Under the pieces are notes generated by a model. It was not told where the DNA came from. It was given only the letters and a program-made list of their open reading frames with translations, and made no database searches. From assembly GCA_965230065.1 (NCBI GenBank), contig OZ245942.1, positions 1,984,001 to 2,048,000 on the forward strand: a stretch of 64,000 bases of DNA, written 5' to 3'. Origin of the DNA: G965230065 sp965230065. Its GTDB lineage: Bacteria > Bacteroidota > Bacteroidia > Cytophagales > Cyclobacteriaceae. Each line of letters begins with the position of its first letter. The first letter of the stretch is position 1. Both the position numbers and the translations under genes were made by a program. Positions 1 to 6,580 of the stretch are shown here, one piece after another.

Positions 1-36
1 GCCCAATACACCTAATAATACTTTTCCTAGATTCAT
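1..36 (-). CDS. YtxH-like small membrane protein, N-terminal fragment
   Basis: Only twelve codons are visible before the window edge. They begin with an ATG and read MNLGKVLLGVLG. This hydrophobic, glycine-rich start is typical of YtxH-domain (gas-vesicle-like) stress proteins of Bacteroidota, which often sit beside CsbD genes. The 242 bp between this start and the CsbD-like gene upstream of it hold no other feature I can support, so it may have its own promoter or end the CsbD transcript. The assignment rests on the first residues and the neighbourhood only. Confidence 0.5.
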   Translation of the reverse strand, partial: MNLGKVLLGVLG

Positions 37-278
37 GATTTTAATTTTTATATAAATTGATTTGTTTGATGATGGAGAACAGCTATTTGCTGACTCAAAA
101 TGAACAGGATAAAAGCTTACACAGAAATGCGGAGAAAAATATTTGGCTGGGAGGTTGTTTTAGAAAATAAAAGTAAATATACACTAAACAAACTTATAGA
201 ATACCCCCCATCGGAGCATTCATAAAGTATAAACAATCTCATATCCAGCCAAATAGTATACGTAAGCAAGTAAAAAAT

Positions 279-461
279 TTACATGGCCGCAATAATGGCA
301 TCTAGTTCATTTCTGGATTTACCAAGCTTAACCTGAAGTTTTTCCAGCATTTTGTCTTTCTTGCCATCCCAATACATCAAGTCTCTGTCTGTTAAATCAG
401 GGAATTGTTTTTTGAGCTTTCTTTTCTGCTCATTCCAGTTTCCTTCTTTTGTATCTGACAT
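279..461 (-). CDS. CsbD-like stress protein (copy 1)
   Basis: This 60-residue, highly charged soluble protein has the CsbD pattern: a WNEQKRKLKKQFPDLTD segment, then a WDGKKDKMLEKLQVKLGKS segment predicted to form the second helix. CsbD proteins are small general-stress proteins of unknown biochemical role. A second, more divergent copy lies 1.4 kb away. The start is an ATG about 27 bases downstream of a CTTTG element that is part of a promoter motif shared with that second copy, so the two are probably induced together. Confidence 0.8.
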   Translation of the reverse strand: MSDTKEGNWNEQKRKLKKQFPDLTDRDLMYWDGKKDKMLEKLQVKLGKSRNELDAIIAAM

Positions 462-487
462 GTTTTCTATAATTAAATGGTTATGGT

Positions 488-552
488 CAAAGATGAATAT
501 CTTTGCACTGAGAAGTGTTACATATGCCTGGGATTAAGTTACATATTTCACA
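488..552 (-). promoter_or_regulatory. Shared two-half-site promoter motif, copy A (csbD-like 1)
   Basis: Read towards the gene, this is TGTGAAATATGTAACTTA, 13 bp, GTAACACTT, 20 bp, CTTTG. The two GTAAC half-sites are exactly 21 bp apart, two helical turns. Copy B upstream of the second CsbD-like gene has identical half-sites and identical spacing. CTTTG sits where the Bacteroidota minus-7 element (TAnnTTTG) is expected, so the proximal half-site falls in the minus-33 region. Direct repeats 21 bp apart are typical of LytTR-type response regulators; that link is inference. Confidence 0.7.
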
Positions 553-589
553 GGTTTTCTTCTTGAAATGAAGGCTTCATGGCTTCTGT

Positions 590-624
590 ATAAAAAAAAT
601 GAGATGCACAATGAAGTGCATCTC
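590..624 (-). terminator. Rho-independent terminator of the barrel-protein operon
   Basis: A perfect 9 bp stem (GAGATGCAC / GTGCATCTC, 6-base loop) is followed on the minus strand by a run of eight T. It lies 50 bp past the stop codon of the outer-membrane protein gene. Confidence 0.9.
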
Positions 625-673
625 ACTACCAGTTTACTCATTATATTATCACTACTTTATTACATTCTTAAGG

Positions 674-1306
674 CTAATAATAATAAAACCTGTATCCTGC
701 GGTGGCCTGTAACCAGACGTTTTTATACTGGGGAGTTGTAGAGGTTCCATCTCCATTATTATCAAACAAGTCCCATCCGGCTCTTGCACCTATTACAATA
801 TGTTTAATATTCAGGTCAACCCCACCTGTAAAACACAAGGTATTTTTACGGATATTATTATCATTAATATAATCTTCCGCCTGGCCAACACTCGTGCTTA
901 CATTCTTAAATTCATATTTCTGTTTCAACAGGTAAGAATATTGAGGGCCAGCCAGCAAGGTCAGAAAACCAACAGGTTTTATTGAAAATAACAGAGGCAC
1001 ATCAATATAATTTGTGGTGTTGCTAAGGTCATACCTGTTGTCAAGTGTACCTCCAGTAGCCTTGAACCCTTTTTGAGAAAACAATATTTCCGGTTGAATC
1101 CCTATAAATTCCCCAATAGGAATTGATAAAAATACACCTGCCGCCAACCCTAATTTAGATTTTGCATCAAATTCTTCCCCTTTTGCGTCATACACATTTG
1201 AGAAATTCGATCCTGCTTTCAGGCCAAACAGAATTCTGTCACGGACCTCTGTTCTATCTTCCTGTGCGTTACTATAGTAAGCCATGCAGGAAAATGCTGC
1301 GATCAA
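674..1306 (-). CDS. Outer-membrane beta-barrel protein with a frameshifted or unusual start
   Basis: The mature part matches the Bacteroidota porin-like barrel family (PF13568 type): a GLKAGSNFSNV strand near the N-terminus, alternating hydrophobic strands such as GLAAGVFLSIP and GIQPEILFSQKG, and a C-terminal strand ending in aromatic residues (GYRFYYY). In this frame the first usable codon is TTG at 1306, which leaves a shortened signal peptide ending at SNAQ. An ATG at 1323 followed by six A runs into TAA at once. One more A would give an ordinary MKKIILLIAAFS signal peptide continuing in frame. Either a one-base loss in the A run has occurred (real or sequencing error), or translation starts at TTG. 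It is probably the last gene of the CsbD-lipoprotein operon. Confidence 0.75.
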   Translation of the reverse strand: MIAAFSCMAYYSNAQEDRTEVRDRILFGLKAGSNFSNVYDAKGEEFDAKSKLGLAAGVFLSIPIGEFIGIQPEILFSQKGFKATGGTLDNRYDLSNTTNYIDVPLLFSIKPVGFLTLLAGPQYSYLLKQKYEFKNVSTSVGQAEDYINDNNIRKNTLCFTGGVDLNIKHIVIGARAGWDLFDNNGDGTSTTPQYKNVWLQATAGYRFYYY

Positions 1307-1371
1307 TAATATTATTTTTTCATGTTCTTTGTATTTAAAGTGAATACTGTAACGTTCGCCTCTTTCTGATT

Positions 1372-1824
1372 TTAGTTTTGAGGCACCTCAACGTTTTTAA
1401 CAGTCAGATCTTTAAAAGCCTTACCAAAATTATCCATATCGCTATTAAATTCTGCTTTGAATGTTTCCCATTTGTCTTTGCCCTCTCCTTTGTAGCCATC
1501 CATTTTCATTTTCAAATCGCTGTTTTTTTGTTCCAGTGCAGCTATTTCCTCTTGGTAACCGGCTTTGGCTTCTTCTTTTTCATTTTCAATGCTTGCTTTA
1601 AATTCAGCGATGCTTTGGTCGTTGGCCTCTATCTTGTCAGCCATTTGTTTTCTGTAATTTTTCATATCTGCCAGGTATTCCTGGTTAGCTTTCTCTAAAT
1701 CCTCCTTTGCTTCTTTTACATCATCCTGTGCATTTTCTGCCTTTTGGGCAGGGGTATCACAGCTCGTTAAGATTGCACCTGTTATCATGGTGAATGCTGC
1801 CAGTAATAAGATTGACTTTTTCAT
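1372..1824 (-). CDS. Coiled-coil lipoprotein
   Basis: A 22-residue lipoprotein signal ends in the lipobox LTSC, with Cys22 as the lipidated residue. The rest is almost entirely Lys/Glu/Ala-rich heptad sequence (about residues 25-120), predicted as a long helical coiled coil, followed by a short C-terminal helix. It resembles the sll1863-type stress-associated proteins found in Bacteroidota, but I cannot give a function. It lies between a CsbD-like gene (64 bp upstream) and a barrel-protein gene (48 bp downstream), all in one direction, which suggests one envelope-stress transcript. Confidence 0.7.
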   Translation of the reverse strand: MKKSILLLAAFTMITGAILTSCDTPAQKAENAQDDVKEAKEDLEKANQEYLADMKNYRKQMADKIEANDQSIAEFKASIENEKEEAKAGYQEEIAALEQKNSDLKMKMDGYKGEGKDKWETFKAEFNSDMDNFGKAFKDLTVKNVEVPQN

Positions 1825-1888
1825 TTTATTTGTATTTAATGAGGTGATATTTTAATTGTTCTTTCTCTATGATGACGGATGTTATCCA

Positions 1889-2071
1889 TCAGAATGTAAG
1901 CTTATGTATCTCTTCTTTCGTCTTAACAAGTTTTACCGGAACCCTGACAAACATATCCTCCTGTTTGCCTTCAAATAACACTAAATGACCCTCTGTGAGC
2001 GTGGCAAATTTTTGTTGCAGTTTCCCTTTTGTCTCGCTCCTGTTTCCTTTTAATTTGTTTATATTTTTCAT
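1889..2071 (-). CDS. CsbD-like stress protein (copy 2)
   Basis: The 60 residues include NKLKGNRSETKGKLQQKF followed by LTEGHLVLFEGKQEDM, matching the KGKLKQKFxxLTD...EGKxDE layout of CsbD. The C-terminal helix is less typical than in copy 1 (VRVPVKLVKTKEEIHKL). It is the first gene after promoter motif copy B and probably leads the operon with the coiled-coil lipoprotein and the barrel protein. Confidence 0.7.
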   Translation of the reverse strand: MKNINKLKGNRSETKGKLQQKFATLTEGHLVLFEGKQEDMFVRVPVKLVKTKEEIHKLTF

Positions 2072-2110
2072 GATTTTTTTGGTATTAGTAGTGAATTAAT
2101 TTTCACTGAT

Positions 2111-2175
2111 CAAAGGTGCTTAACTAAAAACTCATAAGTGTTACAGAACTTTAGATATAAGTTACATATTTCACA
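2111..2175 (-). promoter_or_regulatory. Shared two-half-site promoter motif, copy B (csbD-like 2)
   Basis: Towards the gene it reads TGTGAAATATGTAACTTA, 13 bp, GTAACACTT, 20 bp, CTTTG. The first 18 bases and the GTAACACTT half-site are identical to copy A, while the spacers differ. This is what a selected protein-binding site looks like, not a recent duplication. The CTTTG lies about 40 bases from the ATG. Confidence 0.7.
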
Positions 2176-2288
2176 TATTGGGCTTGCATTAAGACTGTTC
2201 TTCAGGAAAAAGCGATTTTTGGGACAAATAAAGAGGGCCGACAGGAGTTATTCCGTTCCTAAAATTTATACAGGGTGTAGGAAAATGT

Positions 2289-2352
2289 GGGAATCGTGTA
2301 AATCAATGTTATGATTATGTAACAGATTATATATTAAATAATAGCAACTTGT
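2289..2352 (+). promoter_or_regulatory. Shared promoter motif, copy D (weaker, upstream of the 93-residue gene)
   Basis: GTAAA and GTAACAGAT lie 21 bp apart, and a CTT follows exactly 20 bp after the second half-site, the same geometry as copies A-C. The outer TGTGAAA box is degenerate here (GGGAATC). It is oriented towards the 93-residue gene, whose ATG is 23 bases downstream of the CTT. Confidence 0.5.
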
Positions 2353-2370
2353 CGTTCAAACGCAAGCGAA

Positions 2371-2652
2371 ATGACAACTTCAAATAATACAACATACTTA
2401 GGTATCGAGGGTAAGCAAATCATAAAAAAGGATGTAGTGCAAAAGAAACTAATGAACGAGATCTTGGGAGTTACAACTATGATTCAAAAAGAGTTTCCGG
2501 AACTTTATGTGCATTTGAACGAAACACCTTTGTTTCTTTCTAATAGTATAGAAGGAATTAGTTTGGTTGATTTTGAACAATACCTTGAGTCTCTTAAAGC
2601 GCAATTGGCAACATTTAAAAATACACACCTGAGAAAATATCTTACGGTATGA
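2371..2652 (+). CDS. Hypothetical protein, 93 residues
   Basis: I do not recognise this family. It is a soluble, mixed-charge protein with no signal peptide or membrane segment. Residues 20-45 and 68-90 look helical, and the C-terminus is basic (THLRKYLTV). It starts with ATG and is preceded by promoter motif copy D, so it probably belongs to the same stress regulon as the CsbD-like genes transcribed the other way. A small stress-induced protein is a reasonable inference. Confidence 0.6.
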   Translation: MTTSNNTTYLGIEGKQIIKKDVVQKKLMNEILGVTTMIQKEFPELYVHLNETPLFLSNSIEGISLVDFEQYLESLKAQLATFKNTHLRKYLTV

Positions 2653-2657
2653 TTATT

Positions 2658-3084
2658 TCAGTCACGGGCTTTTTTGTTTTCCGCTTCAAGCGTCGGGTTT
2701 TCCACCAGCTCCCTTTCAAAATATACCAGCTCTTTTCTCTCCGGAGCTTCCTGTACTTTGCAGTAATATATCCGATCTATATACCGCCTGATGACCAGTT
2801 TTAAGGTAACGTGAATTTTGGATTTGATTCAACAAACGAATATTTATATCTAATTGATTTTCAAACGCTTGTCCTCAAGCCGGACGGGCTCATACTTTTT
2901 TCAATCGATAAAAAAGTATGCAAAAAATCTCAGAAAGTTTGAAACTCGCTTCGCTCAGACAGCAAACTTTCTATTTGCACGAATCAGGGCATTTTTAATC
3001 CATAACTCACGTTAAGGTAGGGTCCACTTTTGCATAAACCACATCGCCGGCATTGTATTTATTTTGCACAAATTGTTTGCTCAT
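2658..3084 (-). pseudogene. Small conserved gene split by a MITE-like element
   Basis: A good ribosome-binding site (AAGGAGG) precedes an ATG at 3084. The frame reads MSKQFVQNKYNAGDVVYAKV, then DPTLT and a stop inside the inserted element. Past the element the frame resumes with LKLVIRRYIDRIYYCKVQ and ends at 2658. Removing the 204 bp element and one copy of its 7 bp target duplication restores an uninterrupted 71-residue protein. I recall this type of small basic protein as a common hypothetical in Bacteroidota but know no function. Promoter motif copy C precedes it. As it stands the gene makes only a 25-residue peptide. Confidence 0.75.
2809..3012. mobile_element. MITE-like non-autonomous element, 204 bp
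   Basis: The ends are imperfect inverted repeats (left ACGTGAATTTTGGATT; right, read inwards, ACGTGAGTTATGGATT; two mismatches in 16). It is flanked by the 7 bp direct repeat TAAGGTA (2802-2808 and 3013-3019). It has no coding capacity. Inside are two further hairpins: CATACTTTTTT / AAAAAAGTATG around 2891-2920, and AAAGTTT / CAAACTTT arms around 2935-2970. The interrupted gene reads through perfectly when the element is removed, which proves insertion. It would need a transposase encoded elsewhere; no second copy was seen in this window. Confidence 0.8.
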
Positions 3085-3113
3085 GATGCCCTCCTTTACG
3101 ATTTAATGTTACA

Positions 3114-3180
3114 TGAAGGCAGTTATTTTCTAAGCGGGATGTGTTACATATTTAATAGCAAGAATTACATTAATCACACA
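3114..3180 (-). promoter_or_regulatory. Shared two-half-site promoter motif, copy C (split small gene)
   Basis: Towards the gene it reads TGTGATTAATGTAATT, then GTAACACAT 21 bp after the first GTAA, then CTTCA exactly 20 bp later. Spacing is identical to copies A and B, and TGTG and GTAACA are conserved. The CTTCA is 30 bases upstream of the ATG of the split gene. Confidence 0.6.
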
Positions 3181-3182
3181 TC

Positions 3183-3219
3183 AAAAAAGAAGGGCAGATT
3201 TTTTGAATATCTGCCCTTC
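3183..3219 (-). terminator. Terminator of the transglutaminase gene
   Basis: An 11 bp stem (GAAGGGCAGAT / ATCTGCCCTTC) with a 9-base loop is followed on the minus strand by a T run. It lies 140 bp past the transglutaminase stop codon. Confidence 0.85.
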
Positions 3220-3358
3220 ACCAAACTGATTTAGCTGCACTATCTATTAAATACTGCATTTTCGATCACATCTGGTTTAGTTTTCTATTTGCTCGTTATG
3301 CGGTTTTGGTGAACTTGCAATCAGCTTCCAAGCCTTTCCTAATCTTACACATGGCAGC

Positions 3359-4204
3359 TTATATTTTTTCTATAGATAGCGATGTAATCATAGTACTATC
3401 TGCACCACCTCTGAATGAGCCGGTTATAGGCATGGTATTTTGATAATGTGCGCTGGAACAGATGGGGATATGGGAGCTTCCTGCAATTATCCCATTGCTA
3501 GGGTCGAACCCCACCCACCCTGCTCCCGGTAGGTAAACCTCTACCCACCCATGAAGTTCGTGTTCGGAATCTTCTGATTCAATAAAGTAATAACCGCTTA
3601 CAAACCTGGCGGCAATTCCCAAGTGCCTCAGCAACTGGATCTGCATCCATGAAAGGTCCCTGCATGAACCTTTTTTCAGGTTAAAAGTTTTGTCTGCCTC
3701 AAATGGCTCACCCTCCAGACGTGATTCCAATTTGAAATCGACATGTATCTGATGGGTTAAGTTAGTTATAAAATTGAGCGTTTTGTACGTTGATTTTTTG
3801 AGAATTTGATTACCAAACTCAATCAATGGATTATCAATTTTTTTCGAAAGTAAGGCTGCATAAAGGAGGTCTTTCAGATGTGAAGAATAGTGAAATGGTA
3901 GGTCAGAATAGGCCTCTGGAAATACAATGAAGTTAAACGGGTTATTTTCCTGGAGTACCACGACTGATTCTGAACAGATGCTAAGCTGTTCATGCATTCC
4001 ATCAAACCAACAAAAATATACCAGGTTGTTTTCCGCATCACTTTGCTCTGATAAACCGCTTGGGGTTGGAAATATCTTAAAATCGGCACTTTCCAGCTTG
4101 TTATAAGGTGTGGTTCTGGGTTTAAACCTCAAGTAATGTGGCTCAATGAACACTTCTTCATTGAACTCATAAACTGTTTCATGTACAATCCTCAATTTCA
4201 TCAT
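3359..4204 (-). CDS. Transglutaminase-like cysteine protease family protein
   Basis: The protein begins MMKLRIVHETVYEF, the usual start of the bacterial transglutaminase N-terminal domain (PF08379, about residues 1-85). A transglutaminase core follows (about 140-240) with the Cys-His-Asp triad: Cys in KKGSCRDLSW (about 181), His in ELHGWVEVY (about 218) and Asp in WVGFDPSNG (about 234). There is no signal peptide, so it is probably cytoplasmic. The reading frame continues upstream through a GC-rich palindrome, but that extension has no family similarity, so I start at the double ATG. In many bacteria this family sits with alpha-E and ATP-grasp genes involved in peptide ligation; no such partners are here. 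Confidence 0.85.
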   Translation of the reverse strand: MMKLRIVHETVYEFNEEVFIEPHYLRFKPRTTPYNKLESADFKIFPTPSGLSEQSDAENNLVYFCWFDGMHEQLSICSESVVVLQENNPFNFIVFPEAYSDLPFHYSSHLKDLLYAALLSKKIDNPLIEFGNQILKKSTYKTLNFITNLTHQIHVDFKLESRLEGEPFEADKTFNLKKGSCRDLSWMQIQLLRHLGIAARFVSGYYFIESEDSEHELHGWVEVYLPGAGWVGFDPSNGIIAGSSHIPICSSAHYQNTMPITGSFRGGADSTMITSLSIEKI

Positions 4205-4229
4205 AAAATATGCACTCAGTGGTATGAGG

Positions 4230-4264
4230 CCCCGGCATTCGCCGGGCGCTAAGCTTAGCCGGGG
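4230..4264. repeat. GC-rich nested palindrome
   Basis: CCCGGC attc GCCGGG is followed at once by the perfect 12 bp palindrome GCTAAGCTTAGC and a closing GCCGGGG that can pair with the opening CCCCGGC. It lies between the DUF1080 and transglutaminase genes (both leftward) and is much richer in GC than its surroundings. It may end or protect the upstream transcript. Confidence 0.6.
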
Positions 4265-4283
4265 AAAAGTGAAGAAGATAGGT

Positions 4284-5042
4284 TTATTCCAGCTCCCTAA
4301 TCCAAATATTACGAAAACTAACGGGGTTGCTGTGGTCTTGTAGCATGATGGGGCCATCGCCGTGGGCTTTCCACTGGGGCGGGCCAATATAGGATGTATT
4401 TCCTTGCAATTGTGAGTGGTTTTGCACCACAATACCGTTGTGTATCACAGTTACATAGCCAGGCTCAATCATGGCATGTGTCCTTTCATCAAACTTGGGA
4501 GCGGTATAAATAATATCGTACACTTCCCACGCTGAGGGCGGCTTCATGGCGTTCACCAGCGGTGGATATTGTTTGTAAATACTACCGGCCTGTCCGTTGG
4601 TGTAGGTCTTGCTTTCGTAAGAGTCCAGCACCTGCACTTCATAAATGCCCTGGAGGAAAATACCGCTATTGCCCCGTCCTTGCCCCTCTCCTACAATTTC
4701 CTGGGGCGAGCGCCATTCTACGTGCAACTGAAAATCGCCGAAATTTTGCTTGGTGCGGATAGCGCCTTTTTTGGGAACCACCGTAAACATACCATCTTCC
4801 ACTTCCCATTCGGCATCGCCTCCGTTTACACTTTCCCACTCAGAAAGATCACTCCCATCAAACAGTACAATGGCATCTGACGGAGGCTGGTTGTTTTCAC
4901 CGGGCGTTACTTTAGGGGGTACGGGATCATAAAACTCTGTGTCTTCCGGTTTATATTTTCCTTCATGAAGATATTCCTGGGCCCACCCTTGTGTAGTAAG
5001 GAAAAGGGCACTTACTATGATGAATAATATACTTTTTTGCAT
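4284..5042 (-). CDS. DUF1080 protein (3-keto-disaccharide hydrolase family)
   Basis: A signal peptide (residues 1-21, ending GWAQ) leads into a concanavalin-like DUF1080 domain (PF06439). It begins at about residue 57 with AIVLFDGSDLSEWES, has the NSGIFLQGIYEVQVLDSY strand pair in the middle and ends ISFRNIWIRELE-like (here VSFRNIWIRELE). The family includes periplasmic hydrolases acting on 3-keto sugars made by Gfo/Idh/MocA oxidoreductases. It starts 24 bp after such an oxidoreductase gene in the same direction, so the two probably act in sequence on a glycoside in the periplasm. The substrate cannot be told from sequence. Confidence 0.9.
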   Translation of the reverse strand: MQKSILFIIVSALFLTTQGWAQEYLHEGKYKPEDTEFYDPVPPKVTPGENNQPPSDAIVLFDGSDLSEWESVNGGDAEWEVEDGMFTVVPKKGAIRTKQNFGDFQLHVEWRSPQEIVGEGQGRGNSGIFLQGIYEVQVLDSYESKTYTNGQAGSIYKQYPPLVNAMKPPSAWEVYDIIYTAPKFDERTHAMIEPGYVTVIHNGIVVQNHSQLQGNTSYIGPPQWKAHGDGPIMLQDHSNPVSFRNIWIRELE

Positions 5043-5066
5043 TGGAATTGAAGTTATCAGATTAGG

Positions 5067-6392
5067 TTAAACATTAGGTAATTTCCATTGATTATGGTAT
5101 TCTGGTACAATCAGGCTATTGGCCTCGGGGTCGTTTTTAAATGCGCCTTTGGCAGCATCCCAGTATACTTTTCGCCCGGTTTTAAAAGCCACATTGCCCA
5201 GATGTGCCGTTACGGCTGCCTGTCTTCCGATATCGATACTGGTAGTAGGCGTTGCCCGTGATTTTATGCATTCCACAAAGTTTTTGGCGTTCAGGTCAAG
5301 TCCGCTTGGGCCGCTTCTATACTGAATAGGCATGGCTTCTGTTTTGTATTTGCCATTGTCCACTTCCGGTATTACCTCCCATTTTCCACGGTCTACCACC
5401 AAAGTACCCAGGTTGCCGATGAAGGCAACGCCATGATCCCTGCCATAAGGCCCTTCGGAAATACCTACAGCGTGTTCCCACAGCATATTGAAATCATCAA
5501 ATTCGTACACGGCTTGCAAGGTATCGGGTGTTTCGGCAGCATCGTCAGGATATGCCAGTTTTCCTCCGGAAGCCATTACCGATTTGGGGTCAGAAGCGTT
5601 CATGCCGTACAGCACCATATCGATAAGGTGTACGCCCCAATCGGTCATCAGCCCTCCGGCATAATCCCAAAACCAGCGGAAGGTAAAGTGAAAGCGGTTT
5701 TCATTGAATGGCCGCTCGGGGGCAGGCCCCAGCCACATATCATAATCTACCCATTCCGGGGCTGGCTTGTTGGGTTTTACGGGAATTTCTTTCATCCAGC
5801 CCATGTAAGCCCAGGCTTTCACGAGACGGATTTTACCGAGTTTGCCAGATTGCACATAGTTTACGGCATCAGTCCAGTGCTGGTCGCTGCGTTGCCACTG
5901 CCCTACCTGCACCACGCGGTTGTAACGTTTGGCGGCTTTTACCATCAACTCACATTCGGCAATAGAATTGGCAATGGGTTTTTCTACATACACATCTTTT
6001 CCCGCTTCGCAGGCATCTACCATGATGAGGCAATGCCAGTGGTCGGGTGTACCAATAATCACCGCGTCAATGTCTTTATTATCCAGCATTTTGCGGTAAT
6101 CTTTGTAATTCAGCGGACGCTTGCCTGTCATTTCTTCTACTTCGGCCGTTCTTTGTTCCAGCACTTGTCCGTCTACATCACAAAGGGCAGCGCATTCCAC
6201 GTTGTCCAGCTTCAGGTGTGCCTTGAGGTTGGAAAAGCCCATGCCTTTACAGCCTACTACGCCTACCCTCACCTTTTCGTTGGCACCAATGATGTGAGAG
6301 GCCATAATATTTTGAGGTACAAAAGTAGTTGCACTTACACCAGCCATTGCCAGGGAGGATTGTTTCAAAAAGGAGCGTCTCGAGTTTTTCAT
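5067..6392 (-). CDS. Gfo/Idh/MocA family oxidoreductase, Tat-exported
   Basis: The N-terminus carries a twin-arginine signal (SRRSFLK at 4-10, then a hydrophobic Ala/Gly stretch to about 33). A Rossmann domain follows with GVVGCKGMG at 44-52 and the catalytic-lysine EKP motif at 137-139, then the C-terminal domain with GGLMTDWGVHLID near 246-258. These enzymes oxidise or reduce sugar carbons with a tightly bound nicotinamide cofactor and are exported folded. Start chosen at the ATG giving the Tat signal; the longer frame upstream has no homology. Forms a likely operon with the DUF1080 hydrolase and is divergent from a second family member 188 bp away. Confidence 0.93.
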   Translation of the reverse strand: MKNSRRSFLKQSSLAMAGVSATTFVPQNIMASHIIGANEKVRVGVVGCKGMGFSNLKAHLKLDNVECAALCDVDGQVLEQRTAEVEEMTGKRPLNYKDYRKMLDNKDIDAVIIGTPDHWHCLIMVDACEAGKDVYVEKPIANSIAECELMVKAAKRYNRVVQVGQWQRSDQHWTDAVNYVQSGKLGKIRLVKAWAYMGWMKEIPVKPNKPAPEWVDYDMWLGPAPERPFNENRFHFTFRWFWDYAGGLMTDWGVHLIDMVLYGMNASDPKSVMASGGKLAYPDDAAETPDTLQAVYEFDDFNMLWEHAVGISEGPYGRDHGVAFIGNLGTLVVDRGKWEVIPEVDNGKYKTEAMPIQYRSGPSGLDLNAKNFVECIKSRATPTTSIDIGRQAAVTAHLGNVAFKTGRKVYWDAAKGAFKNDPEANSLIVPEYHNQWKLPNV

Positions 6393-6580
6393 GGTTAATT
6401 TTTTTGGTAGTATTGAATTTGAGCAACGAGGTTTCTCAGGGCAATCCGCAAAGGGATAGCCCACAAAATTATAACTTTGCGCAATAAGTGCTATTTTTTG
6501 CTAAAGTATTTTTATAACCTTGTAAACCAATCCTCCAATTATTAAATTTTCAAAATTGAACAACGAAAAACCTTAAACTT

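Noticed and set aside
37..278. Fifth copy of the shared promoter motif before the YtxH-like gene
   Set aside because: A CTTACA occurs near 116, but no second half-site lies 21 bp away, so the motif is not supported here.
2809..3012. Remnant of an insertion sequence with a transposase
   Set aside because: The 204 bp element has no coding frame of useful size, so it is a MITE-like element rather than an IS.
4205..4432. N-terminal extension of the transglutaminase
   Set aside because: It overlaps the DUF1080 gene end and the GC palindrome and lacks any homology; the domain begins at the double ATG.
5433..6398. Long open frame on the plus strand opposite the exported oxidoreductase
   Set aside because: It is antisense to a well-supported gene and has no family motifs; the opposite strand explains it.
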